Part shown: positions 33,220 through 44,225 of the stretch, piece by piece | Position numbering within the stretch: the first letter of the stretch is position 1 | How the letters are laid out: the number at the start of each line of letters is the position of its first letter | From: Streptomyces sp. S465 | GTDB taxonomy: Bacteria; Actinomycetota; Actinomycetes; Streptomycetales; Streptomycetaceae | DNA length: 64,000 nucleotides | Direction of reading: 5' to 3' | NCBI RefSeq assembly: GCF_026898115.1 | Contig: NZ_CP114036.1 | Span: forward strand, 6,628,001 to 6,692,000 | Program-made: the position numbers and the translations under genes | The notes under the pieces: generated by a model | What the model saw: only the letters and a program-made list of their open reading frames with translations | What the model was told of the DNA's origin: nothing | Database searches by the model: none

Positions 33220-34188
33220 ATGAAGGGCACCGTGGGCGAGTTGGGGGAGTTCGGGCTCATCAGAGAGCTCACGTCCCGGCTCACCAGCACCCCGGCGGTG
33301 AGGCTGGGTCCGGGTGACGACGCCGCGGTCGTGGCCGCGCCCGACCGGAGGGTCGTGGCCAGTACGGACCTCCTGCTGGAGGGCCGGCACTTCCGCCGGG
33401 ACTGGTCCACCGCCTATGACGTGGGCCGTAAGGCCGCGGCCCAGAACCTGGCCGACATCGCGGCGATGGGCGCGGTGCCGACCGCCCTGCTGCTCGGCCT
33501 GGTCGTCCCCGCCGATCTCCCGGTGACCTGGCCGACCGAGCTGATGGACGGCATCCGCGACGAATGCCAGGTGGCGGGCGCGGCCGTGGTCGGCGGCGAT
33601 GTGGTGCGCGGGGAGACCATCACCGTCGCGATCACCGCACTGGGTGATCTGCGCAACCACGAACCGGTCACCCGATCCGGTGCCCAGCCCGGCGACGTTG
33701 TCGCCGTCACCGGCTGGCTGGGCTGGTCGGCGGCCGGGCACGCGGTACTCTCCCGCGGCTTCCGCTCGCCGCGGGCCTTCGTCGAGGCGCACCGCCGGCC
33801 GGAGCCGCCGTACCACGCCGGGCCCGCCGCCGCCGGGCTCGGCGCGACCGCGATGACCGATGTGAGCGACGGACTGGTGGCCGACCTCGGGCATATCGCG
33901 GAGGCCAGCAAGGTCCGCATCGATCTGCGCTCGGGGGACATCGACATCCCCACGCAGATGTCGGACATCGGCCAGGCGGTGGGCGTCGATCCGCTGCAGT
34001 GGGTGCTCAGCGGGGGAGAGGACCACGCGATCGTGGCCACCTTCCCGCCCGACGCCAAGCTGCCGGCCCGCTGGAAGGTGATCGGCGAGGTGCTGAACCC
34101 CTCGGCGCTGCCCCAGGTGACGGTGGACGGAGCTCCCTGGACACACGGGGGCTGGGACCACTTCGGCGACGGTAAGGGCGCCGAGTAG
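33220..34188 (+). CDS. thiL: Thiamine-monophosphate kinase
   Basis: The 322-aa PurM/ThiL-fold kinase phosphorylates thiamine phosphate to thiamine diphosphate, the final step of cofactor synthesis. Motifs: LGPGDDAAVV, STDLLLEGRHFRRDW, QNLADIAAMGAVPTALLLG and AMTDVSDGLVADLGHIA. The start is MKGTVGELGEF at 33220. Four tandem 18-bp repeats start inside its last codons. thiD follows within about 110 bases. Confidence 0.93.
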   Translation: MKGTVGELGEFGLIRELTSRLTSTPAVRLGPGDDAAVVAAPDRRVVASTDLLLEGRHFRRDWSTAYDVGRKAAAQNLADIAAMGAVPTALLLGLVVPADLPVTWPTELMDGIRDECQVAGAAVVGGDVVRGETITVAITALGDLRNHEPVTRSGAQPGDVVAVTGWLGWSAAGHAVLSRGFRSPRAFVEAHRRPEPPYHAGPAAAGLGATAMTDVSDGLVADLGHIAEASKVRIDLRSGDIDIPTQMSDIGQAVGVDPLQWVLSGGEDHAIVATFPPDAKLPARWKVIGEVLNPSALPQVTVDGAPWTHGGWDHFGDGKGAE

Positions 34189-34259
34189 ACGGTAAGGACG
34201 CCGGGCGGGGGCGCCGGGTGAGACGGTGAGGGCGCCGAGCAGACGATAAGGGCGCCGCG
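34168..34259 (+). repeat. Four 18-bp repeats at the 3' end of thiL
   Basis: GACGGTAAGGGCGCCGAG at 34168-34185 recurs with one to three changes at 34188, 34222 and 34242. The first copy is coding, the rest lie in the thiL-thiD gap. Confidence 0.85.
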
Positions 34260-34281
34260 TGGGGGCGCCGGGAGGGCCGGG

Positions 34282-34300
34282 TAGATTCGGCCATATGGCC
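34282..34300 (+). promoter_or_regulatory. thiD leaderless promoter with palindrome over the start codon
   Basis: TAGATT (34282-34287) ends 7 bases before the thiD ATG, which sits in the perfect palindrome GGCCATATGGCC (34289-34300). No ribosome-binding site. Confidence 0.55.
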
Positions 34301-35122
34301 ATACCTCCCCGTGTCCCCCGCCCCTCCCAGGACGACTCGGCACCCGTGCGCGTGCTCACCGTCGCCGGATCGGACTCCGGCGGCGGTGCGGGCATCCAGG
34401 CCGATCTGAAGACGATGCTGGCCCTGGGCGGCCACGGCATGAGCGTGATCACCGCGGTGACGGCGCAGAACTCACTGGGCGTCCAGGGCGCCTGGGAGCT
34501 GCCCGCCGAGGCCGTGCGCGCCCAGTTCCGCAGCGTGGTCGACGACATCGGCGTCCAGGCGGTCAAGACCGGCATGCTGGCGACCGCCGAACTGGTCGAG
34601 ACCGTCGCCGCGCTGCTGGCGGACCTCTCCGTGCCGGTGGTCGTCGATCCGGTCGGGGTCTCCAAGCACGGCGATCCGCTGCTGGCCGCCGAGGCGCTCG
34701 ACGCGGTCCGTACGAAGCTGTTGCCGACCGCGACCGTCGCCACGCCCAACCTGGACGAGGTGGCCCAGCTCACCGGCGTCCGGGTGGAGACGGAGGGCGA
34801 CCAGCGGCGGGCGGCCGGGGCGGTGCTGGCCCATGGACCGCGCTGGGCGCTGATCAAGGGCGGCCATCTGCCCGGCGACGAGGCGGTGGACCTGCTCACG
34901 GACGGCACCGAGGAGCACTGGTTGCGGGCGCCCCGCCACGACAACCGCCATACGCACGGCACGGGGTGCACCCTCGCGGCGGCGATCGCCACGTATCTGG
35001 CGGGCGGGTACGAGGTTCCCCAGGCTGTCACGGCGGCCAAGGACTACGTCACGGGCGCCATCGCGGCAGGCTTCCCCCTGGGCGCGGGGATCGGACCGGT
35101 CGACCACGGCTGGCCGCGCTAG
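34295..35122 (+). CDS. thiD: Hydroxymethylpyrimidine/phosphomethylpyrimidine kinase
   Basis: The 275-aa ribokinase-fold enzyme phosphorylates HMP and HMP-P for thiamine synthesis. Motifs: VAGSDSGGGAGIQADLKTML, TAVTAQNSLGVQG, VVVDPVGVSKHGDPLL and the anion-hole signature HTHGTGCTLAAAIAT. The start is MAIPPRVPR at 34295, set by the adjacent promoter. It converges with rpmB at a shared terminator. Confidence 0.94.
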   Translation: MAIPPRVPRPSQDDSAPVRVLTVAGSDSGGGAGIQADLKTMLALGGHGMSVITAVTAQNSLGVQGAWELPAEAVRAQFRSVVDDIGVQAVKTGMLATAELVETVAALLADLSVPVVVDPVGVSKHGDPLLAAEALDAVRTKLLPTATVATPNLDEVAQLTGVRVETEGDQRRAAGAVLAHGPRWALIKGGHLPGDEAVDLLTDGTEEHWLRAPRHDNRHTHGTGCTLAAAIATYLAGGYEVPQAVTAAKDYVTGAIAAGFPLGAGIGPVDHGWPR

Positions 35123-35198
35123 CGACTACAGGGGTCCGGGTCTTCCGGCCGGGGGGTGCCTCCCAGCGGTGCCCGGGGGAACCGAGCCGGAAAACACG

Positions 35199-35229
35199 GA
35201 GCCGGTCCACACCAGTGGTGGACCGGCTC
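35199..35229. terminator. Terminator between convergent thiD and rpmB
   Basis: GAGCCGGTCCAC (35199-35210) pairs perfectly with GTGGACCGGCTC (35218-35229) over 12 bp with a 7-base loop. Confidence 0.78.
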
Positions 35230-35267
35230 AGGCGACCGGATCCCGCTCCAGCGGGGAGGCCGGGCGA

Positions 35268-35453
35268 CTAGCGCGAGACCTTGCCGGCCTTGATGCACGA
35301 GGTGCAGACGTTGAGCCGCTTCGGGGTGCGACCGACCACAGCGCGCACCGTCTGGATGTTGGGGTTCCAACGACGGCGGGTGCGGCGGTGCGAGTGCGAG
35401 ATGTTGTTGCCGAAGCCCGGCCCCTTGCCGCAGACGTCGCAGTTGGCAGCCAC
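35268..35453 (-). CDS. rpmB: 50S ribosomal protein L28, zinc-binding form
   Basis: A 61-aa L28 (SHSHRRTRRRWNPNIQ core). It has two CxxC pairs (CDVC near the N-terminus and CTSC near the C-terminus), the zinc-ribbon version of L28. Streptomycetes are known to carry Zn-free paralogues used in zinc starvation; this is the Zn-dependent housekeeping copy. It is transcribed alone on the minus strand. Confidence 0.95.
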   Translation of the reverse strand: MAANCDVCGKGPGFGNNISHSHRRTRRRWNPNIQTVRAVVGRTPKRLNVCTSCIKAGKVSR

Positions 35454-35717
35454 GGGTTACTCCAAAGACGGGTCAGCCTCGCTTCCCGCGAGGAGACAGG
35501 ACACTTGACGGATGCCCCGGGCGTTGCCTGGATCGTGGAGGATCGGCGGCGCCTGGGGGAATGGCCCGATTCGCATCGGGCAACCGGAGCAGCATACAAC
35601 GGCCACTCCCGTACAACGAAACTATCATGGCTGGCCCGGCCCCCGCCGAGGGCGGCGACTACCCTGCGATGACGCGCCGCCCGACCCCGCCCCAGCAGCC
35701 TCCGAGGAGGACGTTAC

Positions 35718-37514
35718 GTGCCGCACACGCTCGACGCCGATGCGGTACGGATGTGGTGCGGGCTGGCGCTGGACGCGCTGGGCCGGGCCCGCGCGGACAT
35801 CGACGCGATCAATGTCTATCCGGTCGCGGACGGGGACACCGGCACCAATCTGTATCTGACCGTCGAGTCCGCCGCCCAGGCCGTCGACGCCGCCTTCAAC
35901 GGCCACGCCGCCTCGGCCGCCGCCTCCCGTCCCACCCTCGCCGATGTGGTGCGCGCGATGGCCCATGGCGCCCTGATCGGCGCGCGGGGCAACTCCGGCA
36001 CGATCCTGGCGCAGCTGCTGCGCGGTATGGCGGACGTCCTGGCGGACGGCCAGGCGCCGGGAGACGGGGATGAAGGCGGAGGCAAAGGCGGCGACGGGGA
36101 CGCTCCCGCCGTCGGCCGGGGCGAGGCCGATGACCTGCGCCGAGCGCTGCGGCGCGCGGTCGACCTCGCCTATCTGGCCGTCGCGCACCCCGTGGAAGGC
36201 ACCGTCCTTACGGTCGCCGTGGCCGCCGCCGAGGGCGCGGAGCGCGCCACGGGCGACATCGCCACCGTGGCCCGCGCGGCCTACGAGGGCGCCCGTGCGG
36301 CGCTCCAGGCCACCCCCGGCCAGCTCGACGTCCTCGGCCGCGCGGGGGTGGTCGACGCGGGCGGCTACGGCCTGGTGACGGTCCTGGGCGGGCTCGCCGA
36401 GGCCCTGTCGGGCGAGGCCCCCGCCGCGCTCGCGCCGGTCCGGCCCCGCCGTGGCATCCGCCCGCCCGCGGCGGCCGACGGACACGACCCCGCGGGCTGC
36501 CCCGCCGACGGCGCCCCGGATGGCGGACCCGCCTTCGAGGTGATCTACCTCCTGGAGGCCGACGACACGGCCGTGACCGCCCTGAGGAAGCGGCTGGACG
36601 CCCTCGGCGACTCCCTGGTGATCGTCGGCGGGGACGGTCTGTGGAATGTGCATGTGCACGTGGACGACGCGGGGGCGGCCGTGGAGGCGGGTATCCAGGC
36701 CGGGCGCCCGTACCGGGTCCGGATCACCCACTTCGGCGGCGCCGCCGTCCGTAAGGCGGGCGCCGACGGTCCGGACCGGCCGGACCCGGCCGTCGTCCTG
36801 CCGGACCAGCCCGGCTCCCAGGGCCCCACCGGTGCCCCGCGCGCCGAGCGCGCGGGCCGCGCCGTGGTCGCCGTCGTCCCCGGCGACGGCCTCGCCGCAC
36901 TGTGCGCCGAGGCCGGCGCGACCGCGGTCGCCACCCGCCCCGACGAGCCGCCCGCCAGCGGCGAGCTGGTCGACGCGATCCGCCGGACCGACGCCCGGGA
37001 GGTCGTACTGCTGCCGAACGGCACCGAGCTGCACCACACGGCCGCCGCCGCGGCGGCCCAGGCCCGCGCCGAGGGCGTACGGGCCGCGGTGATCCCCACC
37101 CGCTCCGCCGTCCAGGGCATCGCCGCGCTCGCCGTCCACGAGCCCGGCCGCAGCTTCGACGAGGACGTGGTCGCCATGACCTCGGCCGCCGGCGCCACCC
37201 GCTACGCGGAACTGGCCGTCGCCGAACACCAGTCCTGGACCATGGCCGGGGTGTGCCAGGCCGGGGACGTCCTGGGCATGATCGACGGTGATGTGGCGGT
37301 GATCGGCTCGGAGCTGGCCGCGACCGCCGAGACGGTGCTGGACCGGATGCTGGCGTCGGGCGGCGAGATGGTCACCCTGGTGCTCGGCGCGGGCCTTCCG
37401 GACGAGGTCGCCGAACGGCTGGAACGCCATGTGCGGGAGGGGCACTTCGCCGTCGACACGGTCGTTTACCACGGCGGTCAGCCCACCGCACCGCTGATCA
37501 TAGGCATCGAATGA
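35718..37514 (+). CDS. DAK2/FakA-like kinase domain protein
   Basis: The 598-aa protein begins with a DhaL/DAK2 nucleotide-binding domain (INVYPVADGDTGTNLYLTV and LIGARGNSGTILAQLLRG, the metal- and ATP-binding signatures). It continues into a FakA-like middle and a C-terminal FakB-contact domain (YHGGQPTAPLIIGIE at the end). By family this is a fatty-acid kinase subunit that phosphorylates fatty acids bound by a DegV/FakB protein. Compared with typical members it carries disordered inserts rich in Gly/Pro. The GTG at 35718 follows GAGGAGGA. It is followed by recG, as in many actinobacteria. Confidence 0.85.
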   Translation: MPHTLDADAVRMWCGLALDALGRARADIDAINVYPVADGDTGTNLYLTVESAAQAVDAAFNGHAASAAASRPTLADVVRAMAHGALIGARGNSGTILAQLLRGMADVLADGQAPGDGDEGGGKGGDGDAPAVGRGEADDLRRALRRAVDLAYLAVAHPVEGTVLTVAVAAAEGAERATGDIATVARAAYEGARAALQATPGQLDVLGRAGVVDAGGYGLVTVLGGLAEALSGEAPAALAPVRPRRGIRPPAAADGHDPAGCPADGAPDGGPAFEVIYLLEADDTAVTALRKRLDALGDSLVIVGGDGLWNVHVHVDDAGAAVEAGIQAGRPYRVRITHFGGAAVRKAGADGPDRPDPAVVLPDQPGSQGPTGAPRAERAGRAVVAVVPGDGLAALCAEAGATAVATRPDEPPASGELVDAIRRTDAREVVLLPNGTELHHTAAAAAAQARAEGVRAAVIPTRSAVQGIAALAVHEPGRSFDEDVVAMTSAAGATRYAELAVAEHQSWTMAGVCQAGDVLGMIDGDVAVIGSELAATAETVLDRMLASGGEMVTLVLGAGLPDEVAERLERHVREGHFAVDTVVYHGGQPTAPLIIGIE

Positions 37515-37626
37515 GCCCAAGGCATCGAACGCGCCCGAGGCGTCGAAGAGGCATCGAACGAGCCCGGCGCCCGGCCCCGGCCGCTGCATCATCCCGCTTG
37601 TCGGTCCCGTGGTGTGCAATGGACGG

Positions 37627-39831
<2,205 letters not shown>

Positions 39832-39977
39832 GCCCGCGTCTCGACAGGGGCTGAGCCCGCAGGGGGAGCGCGCGGCCACCGCCCGCCGCCGGACGCCATA
39901 TCGTGGAGGTGCGGCGGCCTGCCCGGACGGGCGGGGTGCGCCGCTGCCCCGACCACCGCGAAGGACTGCCACCACCC

Positions 39978-40565
39978 ATGACCCGCGTGATCGCCGGAGC
40001 GGCCGGCGGCCGCCGCCTGGCCGTGCCGCCGGGAAACGGCACCCGACCCACCTCGGACCGGGCGCGAGAGGGCCTGTTCTCCACCTGGGAGTCGCTGCTC
40101 GGCTCGCTGGACGGGACCCGCGTCCTCGACCTGTACGGCGGCTCCGGCGCGGTCGGCCTGGAGGCGCTGTCCCGCGGCGCCGCCCATGTGCTGCTGGTCG
40201 AGTCCGACCCGCGGGCGGCCCGTACGATCCGGCAGAACGTCCGGGCGCTCGGTCTGCCCGGCGCGGAGCTGCGCACCGGCCGGGCCGAACAGACCATCGC
40301 CGGACAGGCCCCCGTCACCGGTCCGTACGACGTCGTTTTCCTGGATCCGCCGTACGCGGTCACCGACGGCGAAATCCGGGAGATCCTGCTCACACTCCTG
40401 GGGAAGGGCTGGCTCGCTCCGGACGCGCTGGCCACCGTTGAGCGCAGCACACGAGGCGGGGAATTCGGGTGGCCGGCCGGATTTGAGGGGCTGCGGGCCC
40501 GTCGCTACGGCGAGGGGACGCTTTGGTACGGTCGCGCCGCCTCGACGTGCGAGAACGCGTCATGA
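39978..40565 (+). CDS. rsmD: 16S rRNA (guanine-N2)-methyltransferase RsmD
   Basis: A 195-aa SAM-dependent methyltransferase that modifies G966 (E. coli numbering) of 16S rRNA. Motif I is VLDLYGGSGAVGLEAL and the catalytic DPPY is in VFLDPPYAVTD. The N-terminal MTRVIAGAAGGRRLAVPPG is typical. The stop overlaps the first possible coaD start (ATGA). Confidence 0.93.
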   Translation: MTRVIAGAAGGRRLAVPPGNGTRPTSDRAREGLFSTWESLLGSLDGTRVLDLYGGSGAVGLEALSRGAAHVLLVESDPRAARTIRQNVRALGLPGAELRTGRAEQTIAGQAPVTGPYDVVFLDPPYAVTDGEIREILLTLLGKGWLAPDALATVERSTRGGEFGWPAGFEGLRARRYGEGTLWYGRAASTCENAS

Positions 40566-40591
40566 CCGGACCCGAGAGCGAGGAACTTCCG

Positions 40592-41071
40592 TTGCGCCGC
40601 GCAGTCTGTCCGGGGTCGTTCGACCCCGTCACCAATGGACACCTCGACATCATCGCCCGTGCCTCCAAGCTCTATGACGTCGTGCACGTCGCCGTGATGA
40701 TCAATAAGTCCAAGCAGGGCCTGTTCACGGTGGAGGAGCGGATGGACCTCCTCCGCAAGACCACCGAGGAGTACGGAAACGTTCAGGTGGAGTCCTTCCA
40801 CGGGCTCCTCGTCGACTTCTGCAAGCAGCGGGACATCCCCGCGATCGTCAAGGGGCTGCGGGCCGTCAGCGACTTCGACTACGAGCTCCAGATGGCCCAG
40901 ATGAACAACGGCCTCTCCGGCGTGGAGACGCTGTTCGTGCCCACCAACCCCACCTACAGTTTCCTGTCCTCCAGCCTGGTCAAGGAGGTCGCGGCCTGGG
41001 GCGGTGACGTCTCCCACCTGGTGCCCCCGGTGGTCCTGGAGGCCCTCTCCGAGCGGCTCGGCAGGAAGTAG
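40592..41071 (+). CDS. coaD: Phosphopantetheine adenylyltransferase, TTG start
   Basis: The 159-aa nucleotidyltransferase makes dephospho-CoA, the fourth step of CoA synthesis. The TxGH signature is in CPGSFDPVTNGHLDIIARAS; other motifs are VKGLRAVSDFDYELQMAQMN and PTYSFLSSSLVKEVA. I prefer the TTG at 40592: GAGGAA precedes it by 6 bases and it gives the canonical 159-aa length. An ATG at 40562, overlapping the rsmD stop as ATGA, would add ten residues. Confidence 0.93.
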   Translation: MRRAVCPGSFDPVTNGHLDIIARASKLYDVVHVAVMINKSKQGLFTVEERMDLLRKTTEEYGNVQVESFHGLLVDFCKQRDIPAIVKGLRAVSDFDYELQMAQMNNGLSGVETLFVPTNPTYSFLSSSLVKEVAAWGGDVSHLVPPVVLEALSERLGRK

Positions 41072-41194
41072 CGGCCGGCGGGGCCGGCTGACGGGGCGTC
41101 AGTGGCTGTCGGGAAGAGGCCCGCTGGCCGTACAGTCGTCCCGTTCGTTGTCCTCCGTTCCCATCCGCATCCAGAGAGTCTGCGAGCACCCACA

Positions 41195-42301
41195 GTGGAC
41201 GTGCAGAAGAAGCTCGACGAGATCGTCGACACCGTCGGCAGCGCCCGGTCCATGCCCATGTCGGCCTCGTGCGTGCTCAACCGCGCCGAGCTGCTCGCCA
41301 TGCTGGAAGAGGTGCGCGCGGCCCTCCCGGACTCCCTGGCCCACGCCCAGGAGCTGATCGGCGGCCGGGACCAGATGGTCGAGGAGGCCCGCCGGGAGGC
41401 CGAGCGGATCATCGAGTCCGCGCACGCCGAGCGCACCTCGCTGATCTCGGACACCGAGCTGGTGCGCAAGTCCCAGGCGGAGGCCGACCGGATCCTCGCC
41501 GAGGCCCGCCGGGAGGCCGAGGAGATCCGCGTCGAGGCCGACGACTACGTCGACAGCAAGCTGGCCAACTTCGAGGTCGTGCTCACCAAGACGATCGGCT
41601 CGGTCGACCGCGGCCGGGAGAAGCTGCTCGGCCGCGCCCCCGGCGGCGAGGACGGCCTCGGGCACCCCGAGGAGGGGCCGGAGCGCAGCGCCGACCCGGC
41701 GACCCTGCGGCAGCGCGCCGACGAGTACGTGGACACCAAGCTCGGGGCCGTCTCGGCGGTCCTCGTCAAGACCCTGGAGGCGGTGGGCCGGGGCCGCCAG
41801 AAGCTGCTCGGCGCCCGGCCCATCGATGAGCTCGGCGCCCATATGGCGGCCCAGGACGAGGCGGGCATGGCCCTGCGGACCACCGACGACGACTATCTGG
41901 CGGACCTGGCCCAGTCCCAGGCGGCCGTCGCCCAGCCGGTCGCCCAGCCCGACCAGGCCGCCGCCGACGCCGCGTACTACGCCGCCACCGCGGGCTACCA
42001 GCAGCAGGACGCGTACGGCTACCCGCAGCAGGGCTACGTCCCGCAGCAGGACCCCTACGCCGCGCAGGGCGGCTATCAGCAGGACGCCTACGCCTGGCAG
42101 CAGCAGGCCCAGGCCCAGGGCTACGATCCGAACGCGGGCTACGCCGTCCCCCAGCAGCACCAGCACCAGCACCATCAGCAGCACGAGCAGCAGCACCAGC
42201 ATCATCAGCAGCAGCCGGGGGCCACGCTCGACGAGACCAGCCTCTTCGACACGAGCATGATCGACCTCGATCAGCTCCGCCAGTACGAGCAGGGCCGGTA
42301 G
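41195..42301 (+). CDS. DivIVA-like coiled-coil protein with His/Gln-rich tail
   Basis: A 368-aa cytoplasmic protein. Residues 1-170 form long coiled coils of DivIVA/ATP-synthase-b character (QKKLDEIVDTVGSARSMPMS, EEARREAERIIESAHAER). A second similar segment follows (RQRADEYVDTKLGAVSAVLV). The last 120 residues are Tyr/Gln/Ala-rich, with a run of His and Gln at about 310-330, then an acidic conserved end (DLDQLRQYEQGR). Likely a polar-growth or cell-division scaffold, by analogy only. Start is GTG 41195 with a weak ribosome-binding site. Confidence 0.8.
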   Translation: MDVQKKLDEIVDTVGSARSMPMSASCVLNRAELLAMLEEVRAALPDSLAHAQELIGGRDQMVEEARREAERIIESAHAERTSLISDTELVRKSQAEADRILAEARREAEEIRVEADDYVDSKLANFEVVLTKTIGSVDRGREKLLGRAPGGEDGLGHPEEGPERSADPATLRQRADEYVDTKLGAVSAVLVKTLEAVGRGRQKLLGARPIDELGAHMAAQDEAGMALRTTDDDYLADLAQSQAAVAQPVAQPDQAAADAAYYAATAGYQQQDAYGYPQQGYVPQQDPYAAQGGYQQDAYAWQQQAQAQGYDPNAGYAVPQQHQHQHHQQHEQQHQHHQQQPGATLDETSLFDTSMIDLDQLRQYEQGR

Positions 42302-42444
42302 CGCCCGTCCCCACCGGGCGGATTGGGTCTACGGCGGCCCGTCCAGTATCCTGGCTCTTCGGTCGCGCGTACGTCCGCGATCTCGGCTGCCCGTTTCGTA
42401 GCAGGTGATCGGGCGGTCCGCCGCAGCGTAGAAAGCAGGAAGCC

Positions 42445-43068
42445 CTGAACGCCCGCCTCGACCACCGCGCCCCTCTCGTGTTCGACACGCGTGAGCTGGG
42501 CCGCCGTCCCGGTGCGCTCAAAAGGGTCTCCCGTTCCGTGGCGGCCCCGAAGGACCTCGGCATCGAGGTCATCGGGGTGCGGGAGGGCGCGACCGTGGAG
42601 CTGGACCTCCGCCTGGAGTCGGTCATGGAAGGGGTGCTTGTCACAGGCACCGCCCGTGCGCCGCTGACGGGGGAGTGCGTAAGGTGTCTGGAGCCGCTGG
42701 AGCGAGAGCTCGAAGTGGACTTCCAGGAGATGTACTCCTACCCCGACGCCGACGACCGGAGCCGCCACGCGGACACCGGCGACGACGCCGAGGAGGAGGA
42801 CATGCTCTTCCTCGAGGCCGACCTGTTCGACCTCGAGCCCGTGCTGCGCGACGCGGTGGTGCTCGCACTGCCGCTGCAGCCGGTGTGCCGGGAGGACTGC
42901 CCGGGGCTGTGTGCCGACTGCGGCGCGCGGCTCGCGGACGACCCGGACCACCACCACGACGCCACCGACATCCGTTGGGCGGCACTGCAGGGACTCGCCG
43001 AGACCATCAGGGACGGCGAGAAGGACAACGCACCCCGCGAGCGCGGGGATGACTCACAGGAGAAGTAG
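42445..43068 (+). CDS. yceD: YceD/DUF177 family 23S rRNA accumulation protein, apparent CTG start
   Basis: A 207-aa protein of the DUF177 family found directly before rpmF, needed for normal 23S rRNA levels in other bacteria. Conserved CVRCLEPLERELEVDFQEMY and the second CxxC pair (CPGLCADCG) would bind zinc. The domain start (NARLDHRAPLVFDTRELGRR) is reached only from a CTG at 42445 preceded by CAGGAAG. The first ordinary start, GTG 42478, has no ribosome-binding site and would remove 11 conserved-looking residues. The frame has a stop at 42406 and no ATG, GTG or TTG in between. Confidence 0.82.
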   Translation: MNARLDHRAPLVFDTRELGRRPGALKRVSRSVAAPKDLGIEVIGVREGATVELDLRLESVMEGVLVTGTARAPLTGECVRCLEPLERELEVDFQEMYSYPDADDRSRHADTGDDAEEEDMLFLEADLFDLEPVLRDAVVLALPLQPVCREDCPGLCADCGARLADDPDHHHDATDIRWAALQGLAETIRDGEKDNAPRERGDDSQEK

Positions 43069-43070
43069 CC

Positions 43071-43244
43071 GTGGCTGTTCCGAAGCGGAAGATGTCGCGC
43101 AGCAACACGCGCCACCGCCGGTCGCAGTGGAAGGCTGCGGTCCCCACCCTGGTGGCGTGCGAGCGCTGCCACGAGCCGAAGCAGCAGCACATCGCGTGCC
43201 CGAGCTGCGGCACCTACAACCGCCGCCAGGTCCTCGAGGTCTGA
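43071..43244 (+). CDS. rpmF: 50S ribosomal protein L32
   Basis: 57-aa L32 starting AVPKRKMSRSNTRHRRSQWK, with a zinc ribbon (CERC and CPSC). GTG start at 43071 after AGGAG; three bases after yceD, so the two are cotranscribed. Confidence 0.95.
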   Translation: MAVPKRKMSRSNTRHRRSQWKAAVPTLVACERCHEPKQQHIACPSCGTYNRRQVLEV

Positions 43245-43263
43245 TCGGCGGGTGACAGGCTCT

Positions 43264-44100
43264 ATGTCAGACGCCACTACGCCCCCGCGCAAGCGCGGTG
43301 AAGCGTCCCAGGCGGACACGGCCTCGTCCCACACGATCCTGGAAGGGCGGCTCGGGTACCAGCTCGAGTCCGCCCTTCTGGTGCGTGCGCTGACCCACCG
43401 CTCCTTCGCGTACGAGAACGGCGGGCTGCCCACCAACGAGCGGCTGGAATTCCTCGGGGATTCGGTGCTCGGCCTGGTGGTCACCGACACGCTGTACCGC
43501 ATCCACCCCGACCTGCCCGAGGGCCAGCTGGCCAAGCTGCGGGCCGCGGTGGTCAACTCGCGCGCGCTCGCGGAAGTGGGCCGCGGCCTCGACCTCGGCG
43601 CCTTCATCCGGCTCGGCCGGGGCGAAGAGGGCACGGGCGGCAGGGACAAGGCTTCCATCCTCGCCGACACCCTTGAAGCGGTGATCGGAGCGGTCTATCT
43701 CGACCGGGGACTCGACGCCGCGGCGGAGCTGGTGCACCGGCTCTTCGACCCGCTGATCGAGAAGTCCTCGAACCTCGGCGCCGGCCTGGACTGGAAGACC
43801 AGCCTCCAGGAGCTGACCGCCACCGAGGGTCTCGGGGTCCCGGAGTACCTGGTCTCCGAGACCGGGCCGGACCACGAGAAGACCTTCACGGCTGCCGCCC
43901 GCGTCGGTGGTGTCGCGTACGGCACCGGCACCGGCCGCAGCAAGAAGGAAGCCGAGCAGCAGGCGGCCGAGGCCGCCTGGCGCGCGATCCGCGCGGCTGC
44001 CGACGAGGCCCAGGCGAAGGCCAAGGAGGCCGACGCCACAACCACGGCCACGGCGGCGGACGGCGGAGCCGCCGCCGACACGGCCTCCACGGCACGCTGA
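43264..44100 (+). CDS. rnc: Ribonuclease III (AbsB)
   Basis: A 278-aa double-strand-specific RNase. The catalytic signature ERLEFLGDSVLGLV is in the N-terminal endonuclease domain, with the second acidic site near DTLEAVIGAVYLD. The dsRNA-binding domain spans the second half (DWKTSLQELTATEGLGVPEY, GTGTGRSKKEAEQQAAEAAW). An Ala-rich tail follows. In S. coelicolor the orthologue is absB, a global regulator of antibiotic synthesis through RNA processing. Start ATG 43264; GTG 43252 possible. Confidence 0.94.
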   Translation: MSDATTPPRKRGEASQADTASSHTILEGRLGYQLESALLVRALTHRSFAYENGGLPTNERLEFLGDSVLGLVVTDTLYRIHPDLPEGQLAKLRAAVVNSRALAEVGRGLDLGAFIRLGRGEEGTGGRDKASILADTLEAVIGAVYLDRGLDAAAELVHRLFDPLIEKSSNLGAGLDWKTSLQELTATEGLGVPEYLVSETGPDHEKTFTAAARVGGVAYGTGTGRSKKEAEQQAAEAAWRAIRAAADEAQAKAKEADATTTATAADGGAAADTASTAR

Positions 44101-44225
44101 TCGCCCTTCCGACCCCTACCGCACCGTCCGCACGTCCGTAACGCCTCTCCCCGCCCCCGTGGCGGACGGCCCGCCCGGCCGTTCCGCCCGGGGGCGGTGA
44201 GGGCTCAAGGCCAAGGAGGCCCCCG

